NCBI RefSeq assembly: GCF_017573545.1
Contig: NZ_JAGEOK010000012.1
Span: forward strand, 186,001-250,000
Direction: 5' to 3'
DNA length: 64,000 bases
Source of the DNA: Actinomadura nitritigenes
GTDB taxonomy: Bacteria; Actinomycetota; Actinomycetes; Streptosporangiales; Streptosporangiaceae
Position numbers and translations under genes: made by a program. Positions 10,605 to 20,072 of this stretch are shown here, piece after piece; position 1 is the first letter of the stretch; every line of letters starts with the position of its first letter. A model generated the notes under the pieces. It saw only the letters and a list, made by a program, of their open reading frames with translations, searched no databases and was not told the origin of the DNA.

Positions 10605-12250
10605 TCCCCCGCCTCCAGTTCGGCGAAGAGGAGCCGCGCGTCGCCTGCCCCCGGCGGGACGAGCGGGAGGGGCGATCCGCGCAGCTCGGCTCCGGCCACG
10701 CGGGGCAGCGACAGGCGGAACTGGGAGCCGACGCCGGGTTCTCCCCATGCCTGCAGCCATCCGCCGTGCAGCTGCGCGTCCTCCCGGGAGATGGACAGCC
10801 CGAGCCCCGTGCCGCCGGTAGTGCGCGCGCGAGCCGGATCCGCGCGCCAGAAGCGGTCGAAGACCATCTGCCCCTCCCCCGGTTTGAGGCCGACGCCGTG
10901 GTCCCGCACGGCGACGGCGACGGCGTCGCGGTCGGCGGCCACCGACACCACGATGTCCTCGCCCTCGCCGTGCTCGACGGCGTTGACGACGAGGTTGCGC
11001 AGGATGCGCTCGACCCTGCGCCGGTCCACTTCGGCCATGCAGGGCTCGCCCGGGAGCTGGAGGACGACCTTGCTGCCCTTGCGCTCGGCGAGGCCCTGGA
11101 TGTCGCCGACGACGCGCAGGACAAGGTCGCGCATGTCGAGCGATTCGGCGTCGAGCGTGGCGGCGCCGGCGTCGTGCCGGCTGATCTCCAGCAGGTCGGC
11201 CAGCAGCGACTCGAACCGTTCGAGCTGGCTCTGCAGGAGCTCCGCGGACCGTCCCACGGCGGGGTCGTCGAAGGTGTCGCGGTTCTCGTAGAGCATGTCG
11301 GCCGCGATCCTGATCGTGGTCAGGGGCGTACGCAGCTCGTGGGAGACGTCGGAGACGAACTGGCGCTGCAGCTGCGACAGGTCCTCCAGTTCGCCGATCT
11401 TCTCCTGGAGGTTGGCGGCCATGTCGTTGAAGGAGCGGGCCAGGCGCGCCAGATCGTCCTCCCCGCGCACGCGCATGCGCTCTTCGAGCCGCCCTGCGGC
11501 GAGCCTCTGCGCCCCCTGCGCGGCCAAGCGCACCGGAATGACGACCTGCCGTGTCACCAGGGAGGCGATGGCGGCCAGGAGGAGCACCAGGACGACACCC
11601 ACGCCCACCATGGAGCGGCTGACGTTGGTGAGGGTCTTCTGCTCCTGCTCCAGGGGGAACAGGTAGTACAGCTCGAACTGGCCGGACTTGCCGCCCACGA
11701 TGAGGCCGCGTTCGGACGGGTGCCCTCCGACATAGGTGAGCTTGCCGTACGTGTAGGCGCGCGCTCCGGCGGGAGCGTGCTTCAGCTCGTCCCGGAGGCG
11801 CTTGGGGACGCTCTCCTTACGGAGCTCGTTGGTGGCGTACCCGTCGAAGTACTCGGCGGTGGTGTCGCGGATGTAGACCTCGTACAGGCCGGACGGGCCG
11901 CTGCGCGCCTTGAGGCGGTTCACCACGGCGTTGAGGCGGCTGCCGTCCTCCGCGGCGGGCGAGGTGCTGTTGCCCAGGTCACGCTGGACCTGGGCCAAGC
12001 CCTCGTCCAGCTGGAGACGGGCCGCCTTGACCTTCCCGTCCATGAGGGCGGTGGACACCTGCTGCATGAGGAACACGCCCAGGATGGCCACCACGATCGC
12101 CGAGATGAACAGCGTCGAGGTGACCACCCGTACCTGGATGGAGCGGCGCCACCGCATGTACGCGCGGCTGGCCGTGCCGCGCAGGACGCGCCGCAGCGCC
12201 AGCAGGCCGCGCCGCGCGAACCGCTTCGCCCTCGTCGTGTCGGCCTTCAC
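10601..12250 (-). CDS. mtrB: Sensor histidine kinase MtrB
   Basis: Membrane sensor kinase of the MtrAB system, which coordinates cell division, envelope turnover and, in streptomycetes, development. In 549 residues: TM1 at about 45-65, an extracytoplasmic domain (about 66-213), TM2 at about 215-233, a HAMP linker, the H-box FVSDVSHELRTPL with phosphoacceptor His304, the N-box RILRNLVVNAVEHGEG, and glycine boxes VRDHGVGL and TGGTGLGLSIS. Start is GTG at 12250, 80 nt downstream of mtrA. Its last codons overlap the lpqB start. Every catalytic element is present, so it should be active. Confidence 0.97.
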   Translation of the reverse strand: MKADTTRAKRFARRGLLALRRVLRGTASRAYMRWRRSIQVRVVTSTLFISAIVVAILGVFLMQQVSTALMDGKVKAARLQLDEGLAQVQRDLGNSTSPAAEDGSRLNAVVNRLKARSGPSGLYEVYIRDTTAEYFDGYATNELRKESVPKRLRDELKHAPAGARAYTYGKLTYVGGHPSERGLIVGGKSGQFELYYLFPLEQEQKTLTNVSRSMVGVGVVLVLLLAAIASLVTRQVVIPVRLAAQGAQRLAAGRLEERMRVRGEDDLARLARSFNDMAANLQEKIGELEDLSQLQRQFVSDVSHELRTPLTTIRIAADMLYENRDTFDDPAVGRSAELLQSQLERFESLLADLLEISRHDAGAATLDAESLDMRDLVLRVVGDIQGLAERKGSKVVLQLPGEPCMAEVDRRRVERILRNLVVNAVEHGEGEDIVVSVAADRDAVAVAVRDHGVGLKPGEGQMVFDRFWRADPARARTTGGTGLGLSISREDAQLHGGWLQAWGEPGVGSQFRLSLPRVAGAELRGSPLPLVPPGAGDARLLFAELEAGD

Positions 12251-12329
12251 GACGGGTCCTGGGGGCGGGGCGGTGTGGCGGTCATCGGCGTGCCGTTCCG
12301 GCTGTCACGAGGGGCGCTGGACCGGGGGG

Positions 12330-13022
12330 TCAGGCGGGCCCGGCCTTGTAGCCGACGCCGCGCACGGTGACGACGATCTCGGGCCGCTCCGGGTCCTTCT
12401 CGATCTTGGCGCGGAGCCGCTGGACATGGACGTTCACCAGGCGGGTGTCGGCGGCGTGCCGGTACCCCCAGACCTGCTCCAGCAGGACCTCGCGGGTGAA
12501 CACCTGGCGGGGCTTGCGGGCCAGGGCGACGAGCAGGTCGAACTCCAGGGGGGTCAGCGGGATGTGCCGGTCGGCGCGCTTCACCGAGTGCCCGGCCACG
12601 TCGATGGTGATGTCGCCTATCTGCAGGGTCTCGGGAGCGGGCTCGTCGGTGCGGCGCAGGCGCGCGCGCACACGGGCGACCAGTTCCTTGGGCTTGAACG
12701 GCTTGACGATGTAGTCGTCGGCGCCCGATTCGAGGCCGAGGACGACGTCGACGGTGTCGCTCTTGGCGGTCAGCATGACGATCGGCACACCGGACTCGGC
12801 GCGGATCTGCCGGCAGACGTCGATACCGTCGGCGCCCGGCAGCATCAGGTCCAGCAGCACCAGGTCGGGCCGGGTCTCCCGGAACGCCTCGAGCGCCTTG
12901 TCGCCGTCGTGGACGAACGAAGGCTCGAAGCCCTCGCCTCTCAGCACGATGCCGAGCATCTCGGCAAGCGCGAGATCGTCGTCGACGACCAGTACACGTC
13001 CTCTCATGGCCCTCATCGTCAC
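12330..13022 (-). CDS. mtrA: DNA-binding response regulator MtrA
   Basis: OmpR/PhoB-type regulator phosphorylated by MtrB and generally essential or near-essential in actinobacteria. The receiver contains DDD at 14-16 and Asp58 in LLDLMLPGADG, with the conserved Lys in VKPFKPKEL. The winged-helix output domain includes PLTPLEFDLLVALA and EVLLEQVWGYRHAADTRLVNVH. The frame opens at GTG 13022 (MTMRAMRGRVL); in other species the protein begins at the residue equivalent to MRGRVLVVDDD, an ATG at 13007. Neither start has a good ribosome site, so the choice is uncertain by five residues. First gene of the mtrA-mtrB-lpqB operon. Confidence 0.97.
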   Translation of the reverse strand: MTMRAMRGRVLVVDDDLALAEMLGIVLRGEGFEPSFVHDGDKALEAFRETRPDLVLLDLMLPGADGIDVCRQIRAESGVPIVMLTAKSDTVDVVLGLESGADDYIVKPFKPKELVARVRARLRRTDEPAPETLQIGDITIDVAGHSVKRADRHIPLTPLEFDLLVALARKPRQVFTREVLLEQVWGYRHAADTRLVNVHVQRLRAKIEKDPERPEIVVTVRGVGYKAGPA

Positions 13023-13443
13023 AAAGTCGGGGTTCGGTGGAGTGGGGTGAGATGCTCCGGCCCCACCTCGCCAGGGAGAGATATGCCTTGGCGTGCCAGG
13101 TTACCTGCGTTTGCCTCGTACATGACTCCTCCATGCGTCCGGTGGCCGGCCCCTGACGCGCGCCAGGGCGTGACATGGCGGCAGGCTCGCCTTACGCGCG
13201 CCTTATGCGTCACCTCATACAAGGGCGGGATTGTAAACGGGACTCCCGAAACACATGCCAGGTTGTCCAGGATCGGAAGCTTTCGTCCCTGTGCGCGCCT
13301 CTCAGGGCGCAGATCGGCATCGACCGGGCCCGTGTCGGCATATGCGGCGGCTCGCCCGTGACAGGATGACCTGACCGGCGGCCGCGGTCACCATGGGCCG
13401 TCCACGCCGGGACACCCCCCGCCGAAGACCGCAGGGAGCCGAC
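13023..13443. other. Intergenic region between mtrA and the divergent membrane-protein operon
   Basis: About 420 nt without a convincing gene. It must hold promoters for both directions. On the minus strand TACAAT at 13235-13230 is the best -10 candidate for mtrA, about 208 nt upstream, but no good -35 accompanies it. A short region near 13200-13260 is AT-richer than its surroundings. I see no clear MtrA-type direct repeat. Confidence 0.4.
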
Positions 13444-14568
13444 ATGCCGGGACCGGACGGCTGGGACGACGACGCGGACGCCGACGTCCCGTTCCGCCCC
13501 ATGTCCATCTCGGAGATGCTGGACGGGTCGATCGCCGGGATCCGGCGCCGCCCGCGCACGGCCCTCGGCATCGCCCTGGCGTTCAGCGCGGTGACCCAGG
13601 TGGCGAGTTCCGTCGCCGCCTACTTCTTCATCGGCAACGAGGCGCGCGACGAGGTCACGCCGGGGGTGCTGCTGCGGTCGTTCGGGGCGCAGACGACCCT
13701 CGCCGTCATGGGGCTGGTGCTGTCGGCCTACGGGATCCTGGTCCTGTCGGGGCTGCTCGCGCCGATCCTGGGGCGGGGACTGGTGGGCCTGCCCATCGCG
13801 CCCAGGCAGGCGTGGCGCGACGCGCGGCCGCGGCTGGGCCGGCTCGCCGGAACGGCGGCCGTGGTGCTGCTGGTGCCGCTCGCCGCGATGGTGGTGCCGA
13901 TCCTCCCGTTCATCCTGCTGGTGGCGTCCAATGCGCATCCGGCGCTGGGAGCGCTGGCGGCGGTCGTCGGCTTCCCCGCCGGCATAGCGCTGATGGTGTG
14001 GTCCTACATCCTGCTGGTCCTGGCCGTACCGGCGGTGGTGCTGGAGCGTACGACAGTGGGCGGCGCGCTCAGGCGGGCCCGGGTGCTGTCCAAGGGCCGG
14101 TGGTTCCGCACGTGCGGGACGCTGTTGCTGGCGATCCTCATCACGGTGTTCATGGGGTTCTTCGCTCTGCGGATCCCGTTCCTGGTCATCCAGCTGATCT
14201 TCTTCGGGCTCGGCTCGGACGGCGGCTCGACGGTCGGCGCGCTGGCGGTCGACACGGCGGGCCGGATCATCAGCTGGGCGGTGGTGCTGCCGTTCGACGC
14301 CGGTGTCATCGCGCTGCTCTACATGGACCGCCGTATGCGCCGTGAGGGGCTCGACCTCGACCTGCGTACGAGGGGACGGTCCGCCGCCGCGGTGGCGGCC
14401 GGATCCGGCCGTGACGGCAGTGGCAGTAGTGACGGCAGTGGCACTAGTGATGGCAGTGGAGACGGCCCGGCGGACGGCGCCGACGGGGAGGGCTTCATCG
14501 ACCTGTGGCGGCCCCGCCCGGTAGGCGCCTGGCAGGGAACCGGACCGGAAGCGGGGGCGCGCCGGTGA
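13444..14568 (+). CDS. Multi-pass membrane protein at the head of the MoxR/DUF58 operon
   Basis: A 374-residue protein. An acidic N-terminus leads into PMSISEMLDGSIAGIRRRPR, a motif I associate with the glycerophosphoryl diester phosphodiesterase membrane-domain family of actinobacterial membrane proteins. About six hydrophobic segments follow between residues 40 and 300, and the C-terminus is a low-complexity Gly/Ser/Asp-rich tail. It has no catalytic phosphodiesterase domain, so an enzymatic role should not be assumed. ATG 13444 is chosen for AGGGAG upstream and because it precedes the conserved part; an ATG at 13393 is in frame but lacks a site. The stop overlaps the next start (GTGA), so the genes are translationally coupled. 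Confidence 0.82.
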   Translation: MPGPDGWDDDADADVPFRPMSISEMLDGSIAGIRRRPRTALGIALAFSAVTQVASSVAAYFFIGNEARDEVTPGVLLRSFGAQTTLAVMGLVLSAYGILVLSGLLAPILGRGLVGLPIAPRQAWRDARPRLGRLAGTAAVVLLVPLAAMVVPILPFILLVASNAHPALGALAAVVGFPAGIALMVWSYILLVLAVPAVVLERTTVGGALRRARVLSKGRWFRTCGTLLLAILITVFMGFFALRIPFLVIQLIFFGLGSDGGSTVGALAVDTAGRIISWAVVLPFDAGVIALLYMDRRMRREGLDLDLRTRGRSAAAVAAGSGRDGSGSSDGSGTSDGSGDGPADGADGEGFIDLWRPRPVGAWQGTGPEAGARR

Positions 14569-15251
14569 CGCTCGACCCGATTGGCCGCGACGAGGCCCGC
14601 GACATGGCGCGCCGTGAGCTGGACAAGCAGATCTACCAGCGGGACAAGCCGTCCTGGCTGGAGCGTGTATGGGAACGGTTCTCCGACTGGGTCCAGAACC
14701 TGTTCAGCCACGCCTCCCATCCGAACGCGCACGGCAGCGGCGGCGGATGGGTCTCCGTAGTCGTCATCGTGGTGATCGCCCTGGTGGCGGTGGGGCTGGT
14801 CGTGTGGCTCATGTGGGACCGCCGCAATCCGCGCTCCAAGAAGGACCCGCTCCTGGAGGACAAGCCGTCGACCGCTCTCGACCACCGGGACGCCGCGGAA
14901 CGGCTCGCGGCCGAGGGGCAGTGGGCCGAGGCCATCCGGGAGAGGCTCCGTGCCATCGCCCGCGACCTGGAGGAGCGCGCGGTGCTCGCTCCTCGGCCCG
15001 GCCGGACGGCGGACGAGCTGGCGGCGGAGGCGGGCGAGGCCGTGCCCGAGCTGGCGGACGCGCTGCGCGCCGGCGTCCGGATCTTCGACGACGTCTGGTA
15101 CGGCGACCGTCCCGGCACGGCCGAGCGGTACGCGCAGGTCAAGGAGCTTGACGAGCGGCTGCGCGCGGCGCGTCCGAAGCCGCTGGAGTCCGACGGCCTC
15201 ACCCCCGCGGGCGTCGGCGCCGACGATCCGGACGGAGGCCAGCGATGGTGA
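14565..15251 (+). CDS. DUF4129 domain membrane protein
   Basis: A 228-residue protein with a single membrane helix (about 65-87, WVSVVVIVVIALVAVGLVVW). After the helix comes a conserved cytoplasmic part (AAERLAAEGQWAEAIRERLRAIARDLEERAVL and RPGRTADELA), which matches the DUF4129 domain, often found at the C-terminus of transglutaminase-like proteins in MoxR/DUF58 operons. Here the domain stands alone, without a transglutaminase core. GTG 14565 overlaps the previous stop and an internal start in the shadow frame at 14505 is not needed. The stop overlaps the ATG of the next gene. Function unknown; probably an adaptor of the envelope module. Confidence 0.85.
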   Translation: MTLDPIGRDEARDMARRELDKQIYQRDKPSWLERVWERFSDWVQNLFSHASHPNAHGSGGGWVSVVVIVVIALVAVGLVVWLMWDRRNPRSKKDPLLEDKPSTALDHRDAAERLAAEGQWAEAIRERLRAIARDLEERAVLAPRPGRTADELAAEAGEAVPELADALRAGVRIFDDVWYGDRPGTAERYAQVKELDERLRAARPKPLESDGLTPAGVGADDPDGGQRW

Positions 15252-16465
15252 CCCGGTCGCCGGCGCGCGCGCAGGAGGCGGGCGGCGGTGCAGGCAGCGG
15301 CGGTGGCGGCGAGGCGTCCGCCCGGCAGGTCGCCGGGCGCCGCTGGCGGTCGGCGCGCGGCGTGGTGGCGGCGCTGCTCGCGATGGCCGTGATCGCGGTC
15401 ATCCTGGCCGCGCTGCGCCCGTCCGGCTCGCCCGAACGGCTCGACCCCACCTCCCCCAAGAGGGACGGCTCGCGCGCGCTCGCGGAGATCCTCAAGCAGC
15501 ACGGGACGCCCGTCACGGTGGCGAGGCACGCCCCTCAGGCCGTCGACCAGTCCGGCCCCGGCACCGTCATGGTGGTGACGCGGAGCGAGCGGCTCACCGA
15601 GGACGACATCGACCGGATGCGGGGGGCGCAAGGGGCCCTGCTGCTGGTCGAGCCCACGGCGCCGGTGCTGGAGGCCCTCGCGCCGGGCGTCGAGATCGAG
15701 AACACCAGCTTCGCCGGCACGGGCGAGCCCGGGTGCTCGCTGCCCGCCGCCACGCTGGCGGGCGCGGTGACCTTCGGCCAGTCGCAAACCTACGCCGTGT
15801 CCGGCAACGCCGTCGCCTGCTACGCGGTGGACCACGAGGCACGCCTCGTCCAGGTGCAGGACGGTCCGAGGACCGTCACCGTGCTGGGCTCCAGCACGCC
15901 GCTCACCAACCAGCACCTCGCTGAGGAGGGCGACGCGGCGCTGCTGATGAACCTCGCGGGGGCGCGCCAGTCCGTGGTGTGGCTGGCCCCCGACCTCCCC
16001 ACCGAGGGCGCCGGTGCGGGGCAGGAGTCGCTGACCGACCTGCTGCCGTTCGGCGTCAAGCTGTTCTTCCTGGAGCTGATCGTCGCGGTCGTCCTGGTGG
16101 CGCTGTGGCGGGGGCGGCGGCTCGGCCCGGTGGTGGCCGAGGCGCTGCCCGTGGTCGTCCGCTCCGCGGAGACGGTGGAGGGGCGCGCGCGCCTGTACCG
16201 GGCGAGCCGCGCCCGGGACCGGGCCTCGGACGCGCTGCGCTCCGGCGCCCGCGAGCGCATCGTCCCGCTCCTCGGCCTGCCGCGCACCAGCGCGCAGGAT
16301 CCCGCGGCCGCGCAGGAGATCGTCGCGGCCGTGACCCTCCGGACCGACCGCGACGAGGCGTACGTCGGCGCGGCCCTGTACGGTCCCGAACCCGTGGACG
16401 ACGCCGGGCTGATCGCCCTCACCTCCGTCCTCGACGACCTGGAAAGGCAGGTACGCCAGTCGTGA
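15245..16465 (+). CDS. DUF4350 domain membrane protein
   Basis: The 406-residue product has a signal-anchor helix (about 37-60), an extracytoplasmic domain containing SPKRDGSRALAEILKQHGTPVTV and TVMVVTRSERLTEDDI, typical of DUF4350, and a second helix near 275-295 (VKLFFLELIVAVVLVALWRG) followed by a cytoplasmic tail with ARLYRASRARDRASDALR. DUF4350 proteins accompany MoxR ATPases and DUF58 proteins in many bacteria; the fold resembles a Rossmann-like sugar or peptide binding domain but no activity is established. Starts at ATG 15245, overlapping the DUF4129 stop, and its own stop overlaps the moxR GTG. Confidence 0.85.
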   Translation: MVTRSPARAQEAGGGAGSGGGGEASARQVAGRRWRSARGVVAALLAMAVIAVILAALRPSGSPERLDPTSPKRDGSRALAEILKQHGTPVTVARHAPQAVDQSGPGTVMVVTRSERLTEDDIDRMRGAQGALLLVEPTAPVLEALAPGVEIENTSFAGTGEPGCSLPAATLAGAVTFGQSQTYAVSGNAVACYAVDHEARLVQVQDGPRTVTVLGSSTPLTNQHLAEEGDAALLMNLAGARQSVVWLAPDLPTEGAGAGQESLTDLLPFGVKLFFLELIVAVVLVALWRGRRLGPVVAEALPVVVRSAETVEGRARLYRASRARDRASDALRSGARERIVPLLGLPRTSAQDPAAAQEIVAAVTLRTDRDEAYVGAALYGPEPVDDAGLIALTSVLDDLERQVRQS

Positions 16466-17520
16466 ACCACCCTGTTGACCTCGGGAAGGACGACGCGCCC
16501 GGCCCGCTGCCCGGCGACGCGCCGGGCCACGCCGGGCCCACCGCGGGGGCCATGTCCGAGGAGACCCTGCGGCAGGCCGAGACCGCCCGCGCGGCGCTCG
16601 CGGCCCTGCGCGGCGAGGTGGCCAAGACGGTCGTCGGCCAGGACTCGGTGGTGACGGGGCTCGTCATCGCGCTGCTGTGCCGCGGCCACGTGCTGCTGGA
16701 GGGCGTGCCCGGAACCGCCAAGACGCTGCTCATCAAGACGCTGTCGCGGGCCCTCGACCTCGACTTCAAGCGCGTGCAGTTCACCCCCGACCTGATGCCG
16801 GGCGACGTGACCGGGTCCCTGGTGTACGACAACCGGACCGCGGAGTTCGAGTTCCGCGAGGGCCCGGTCTTCACCAACCTGCTGCTCGCCGACGAGATCA
16901 ACCGGACCCCGCCGAAGACGCAGGCGTCGCTGCTGGAGGCCATGGAGGAGCGGCAGGTCTCGGTGGAGGGGACGGCCCGCGCCCTGCCGGACCCGTTCGT
17001 GGTGTGCGCGACGCAGAACCCGATCGAGTACGAGGGCACGTACCCGCTGCCCGAGGCGCAGCTCGACCGGTTCCTGGTGAAGCTGACCGTCCCCGTCCCC
17101 ACCCGGGACGAGGAGATCAGGATGCTCCAGCGGCACGCCGCGGGGTTCGACCCCCGCGACCTGTCGGAGGTGAAGGCCGTGGCGGGCGCCGCGGAGCTGG
17201 CGGCGGGCCGCGCCGTGGTCCGGGCGGTGCACCTCGACCCGAAGGTCGCCGCGTACGTCGTGGACCTGTGCCGCGCCACCCGCCAGTCCCCGTCGCTCCA
17301 GCTGGGCGTCTCCCCGCGCGGCGCCACCGCGCTGCTGGCCACCTCCCGCGCGTGGGCGTGGCTGTCCGGCCGCGACTACGTGACGCCGGACGACGTGAAG
17401 GCGCTGGCCCGCCCGACGCTCCGGCACCGCGTGCAGCTGCGCCCCGAGGCCGAGCTCGAGGGCGCGACCGCCGACGGGGTGCTGGAGGGCATCCTCGCCC
17501 ACGTCCCCGCCCCGCGCTGA
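16462..17520 (+). CDS. MoxR family AAA+ ATPase
   Basis: A 352-residue MoxR ATPase. Walker A GVPGTAKT lies at about 81-88, Walker B LLLADEINR near 137, sensor 1 in VCATQNPIEYEGTYPLPEAQ, and an arginine-containing C-terminal lid with SPRGATALLATSRAWAW and VTPDDV. MoxR proteins act as chaperone-like ATPases that activate partner proteins, often von Willebrand factor A or DUF58 proteins. GTG 16462 overlaps the previous stop; ATG 16552 (MSEETLRQ) is an alternative that trims a poorly conserved Pro/Gly-rich leader. Cytoplasmic. Confidence 0.95.
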   Translation: MNHPVDLGKDDAPGPLPGDAPGHAGPTAGAMSEETLRQAETARAALAALRGEVAKTVVGQDSVVTGLVIALLCRGHVLLEGVPGTAKTLLIKTLSRALDLDFKRVQFTPDLMPGDVTGSLVYDNRTAEFEFREGPVFTNLLLADEINRTPPKTQASLLEAMEERQVSVEGTARALPDPFVVCATQNPIEYEGTYPLPEAQLDRFLVKLTVPVPTRDEEIRMLQRHAAGFDPRDLSEVKAVAGAAELAAGRAVVRAVHLDPKVAAYVVDLCRATRQSPSLQLGVSPRGATALLATSRAWAWLSGRDYVTPDDVKALARPTLRHRVQLRPEAELEGATADGVLEGILAHVPAPR

Positions 17521-18812
17521 TGGCGCTCACCGGACGCCTGGGGCTGCTGGCGCTGCTCGGCGGGGTCGCGCCGATCCTGCTGCCGAGCTGGTGGACGCTG
17601 CTCGCGGTGTGGGGCGTCCTGCTGCTCGGCGTCGTGGTGGACCTCGCCCTGGCCGGCAACGTGCGGGCGCTGCGCTTCCACAGGTCGGGCGACACCAGCG
17701 TCCGCCTCGGCGAGACGGCCCATGTGGCGCTGATCGTGGAGAACCTCGGCCGGCGCCGGCTCAAGGCGCGGCTGCGGGACGTGTGGCCGCCCAGCGCAGC
17801 CGCCGCGCCCCGGACGGCGCACGTGGACGTCCCCGCCGGGGAGCGCCGCCGCGTCGACATGGCGCTGACGCCGACGAGGCGCGGCGACCGCCGCGCCGTG
17901 ACCGTCGTGGTCCGGTCGGTGGGGCCGCTGGGGCTGGCCGCCCGGCAGCTGTCGCGGTCCGCGCCCTGGACGGTGCGCGCGCTGCCCGCGTTCCCGTCGC
18001 GCCGCCACCTGCCCGCGAAGCTGGCGCGCCTGCGGGAGCTGACGGGCGCGCACGTCGCGCTCATCCGCGGCCAGGGGACCGAGTTCGACTCGCTGCGCGA
18101 GTACGTCGACGGCGACGACGTCCGCTCGATCGACTGGCGGGCCACCGCGCGGCGCGCGGACGTGGTGGTCCGGACGTGGCGTCCCGAGCGCGACCGCCGG
18201 ATCTACCTGGTGCTGGACACCGGCCGCACGTCCGCGGGCCGGGTCGGGGACATTCCGCGCCTGGACTGCTCCATGGACGCGGCGCTTCTGCTGGGCGCCC
18301 TGGCGTCCCGCGCCGGCGACCGCGTCGACCTGCTCGCCTACGACCGGCGCGTCCGTGCGCGCGTCGAGGGCGCGTCCCGTACCGACCTGCTGCCCGCGAT
18401 GGTGCACGCGATGGCCCCGCTGGAGCCGGAGCTGCTGGAGTTCGACGCGGCGGGGATGGTGTCGACGCTGATGGCGCGGGTCCGGCAGCGGTGCCTGGTC
18501 GTCCTGCTGACCGAGCTGAACACCGCGGCGATCGAGGAGGGGCTGCTGCCGCTGCTGCCCCGGCTGACGGCCCGCCACCTGGTCATGATCGCCGCCGTGG
18601 CGGACCCGCGGGTCGGCGAGATGGCCGAGGGGCGCGGCGATCTCGCGGCGGTGTACGACGCGGCGGCCGCGGAGCGGGCGCGGGCCGAGCGGCGCCGGCT
18701 CACCGCCGAGCTCCGCGCCCACGGCGTCGAGGTCGTGGACGCGCCGCCCCAGGACATCGCTCCCGCCCTCGCGGACGCGTACCTCGCGCTCAAGGCCGCC
18801 GGACGTCTCTGA
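17520..18812 (+). CDS. DUF58 domain protein, MoxR partner
   Basis: A 430-residue protein with two N-terminal membrane helices (about 5-45), a beta-rich segment, and the DUF58 core with REYVDGDDVRSIDWRATARR near 200, followed by a von Willebrand-like region (RIYLVLDTGRTSAGRV, MDAALLLGALASRAGDRVDLLAYD). The order MoxR-DUF58 is one of the most conserved bacterial pairings; the DUF58 protein is the likely MoxR client. ATG 17520 shares one base with the moxR stop (TGATG), so translation is coupled. Last gene of the run of overlapping genes beginning at 13444. Confidence 0.93.
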   Translation: MALTGRLGLLALLGGVAPILLPSWWTLLAVWGVLLLGVVVDLALAGNVRALRFHRSGDTSVRLGETAHVALIVENLGRRRLKARLRDVWPPSAAAAPRTAHVDVPAGERRRVDMALTPTRRGDRRAVTVVVRSVGPLGLAARQLSRSAPWTVRALPAFPSRRHLPAKLARLRELTGAHVALIRGQGTEFDSLREYVDGDDVRSIDWRATARRADVVVRTWRPERDRRIYLVLDTGRTSAGRVGDIPRLDCSMDAALLLGALASRAGDRVDLLAYDRRVRARVEGASRTDLLPAMVHAMAPLEPELLEFDAAGMVSTLMARVRQRCLVVLLTELNTAAIEEGLLPLLPRLTARHLVMIAAVADPRVGEMAEGRGDLAAVYDAAAAERARAERRRLTAELRAHGVEVVDAPPQDIAPALADAYLALKAAGRL

Positions 18813-19006
18813 ACGGCTCAGCGGCCCGCTCAGCGGCGCCTGGGCGGCCGCCGGAGGCCACGAGTCACCCGGCGTGACGGGCACGGCGCCGATCGATGGC
18901 GGTTCGCCAGCGTATGAGGCGGTTCCTCCGCAGGGCGCCGGTCCTCCGCCGGGCTGAAGTCCTCCGCCGGCCCTCCGCGGGGCTGAAGTCCCCTGCCGGG
19001 CGCCGG

Positions 19007-20002
19007 TCAGCCCGCGACCGGGACGAGATCGGGACGCAGCTCCGCGTCGCCGGTCTCGCCCTGCCGGGTGGCGCGGCGGCCCAGCACGATCACGTAGCCG
19101 AGGAACGCCGCCTCGGCGACGACGCCGATCGCGATGCGCAGCCACGTGACGTGCACCCAGCCGGTGACGAAGCCCTCGATCAGCCCGGACACCAGCAGCA
19201 CGCCGACGAGGCCGATCGCGATGCTGATCGCGGCGCGCCCCTCCTCGGCGAGCGCCTGCCCGCGGCGGCGGCGCCCAGGGTCCACGACCGTCCAGCCGAG
19301 CTTCAGGCCCCCCGCACACGCGAGGTAGACCGCGGTCAGCTCCAGCAGGCCGTGCGGCAGGATCAGCCCGAAGAACACGTCGCCCTTGCCGTAGGCGAAC
19401 ATCAGCCCGCCCGTGACGCCGAGGTTGATCTGGTTCATCAGGAGCACGTACACGGTCGGGATGCCCAGCAGGATGCCGAAGATGAGCGCGACCGCCGACA
19501 CCCACGCGTTGTTCGTCCACACCTTGAAGGCGAACGACGCGGCGGAGTGCTCGGTGTAGTAGTTCGCGAAGTCGTGCTCGACCAGGTCGCGGATCTCGTT
19601 CGGGGTGCCGATGCTCGACTGCACGTGCGGGCTGTGCACGATCCAGATCGCCAGGGCCAGCGCCAGCAGGTTGCCGAGGACCGCGTTGCCCAGCCACCAC
19701 CATCGCATCCGGTAGGCGGCGGCGGGGAACGACACCGTCGCGAACCTCGTGACGTCGCGCCACATCGGCGCGTGGGCGCCCGCGACCGCGGCCCGGCCGC
19801 GCGCCACCAGCGACGACAGCCGCCCCACCAGCTCCGGATCCGGCGAGCTCGACCGGACGACCGACAGGTGCGTGGCCGTCCGCTGGTACAGCTCGACCAG
19901 CTCGTCGGCCTCCGCGCCGGTCAGCCTGCGGCCGCGGTTGATGAGATGCTCAAGCCGTAGCCAGTCGGCGTTGTGCGCGGCCACATAGGCGTCGACGTCC
20001 AC
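19007..20002 (-). CDS. SpoIIM-family (stage II sporulation M-like) membrane protein
   Basis: A 331-residue integral membrane protein. The soluble N-terminal helical part (1-100, MDVDAYVAAHNADWLRLEHL, LVELYQRTATHLSVVRS) is typical of the actinobacterial SpoIIM/DUF95 branch; about five to six membrane segments follow. The conserved LPHGLLELTAVYLACAGGLK motif is present. In Bacillus SpoIIM belongs to the DMP peptidoglycan-remodelling complex, but this branch also occurs in non-sporulating actinobacteria beside MoxR/DUF58 and RDD genes, as here. GTG 20002 is the start. It is divergent from the RDD gene and convergent with the DUF58 gene; the gap to the latter (18813-19006) holds imperfect repeats around GGGCTGAAGTCC. 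Confidence 0.9.
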   Translation of the reverse strand: MDVDAYVAAHNADWLRLEHLINRGRRLTGAEADELVELYQRTATHLSVVRSSSPDPELVGRLSSLVARGRAAVAGAHAPMWRDVTRFATVSFPAAAYRMRWWWLGNAVLGNLLALALAIWIVHSPHVQSSIGTPNEIRDLVEHDFANYYTEHSAASFAFKVWTNNAWVSAVALIFGILLGIPTVYVLLMNQINLGVTGGLMFAYGKGDVFFGLILPHGLLELTAVYLACAGGLKLGWTVVDPGRRRRGQALAEEGRAAISIAIGLVGVLLVSGLIEGFVTGWVHVTWLRIAIGVVAEAAFLGYVIVLGRRATRQGETGDAELRPDLVPVAG

Positions 20003-20072
20003 CCGGGGAGACTAACGCCTCGCCCCGCGAAGGCGGCAAAATGGACCGGCCCCGGCATTGGAGGATCAGGAC

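Noticed and set aside
14565..15251. Transglutaminase-like protein (usual partner of DUF4129)
   Set aside because: The frame carries only the membrane helix and DUF4129 portion; no Cys-His-Asp transglutaminase core is present in the operon.
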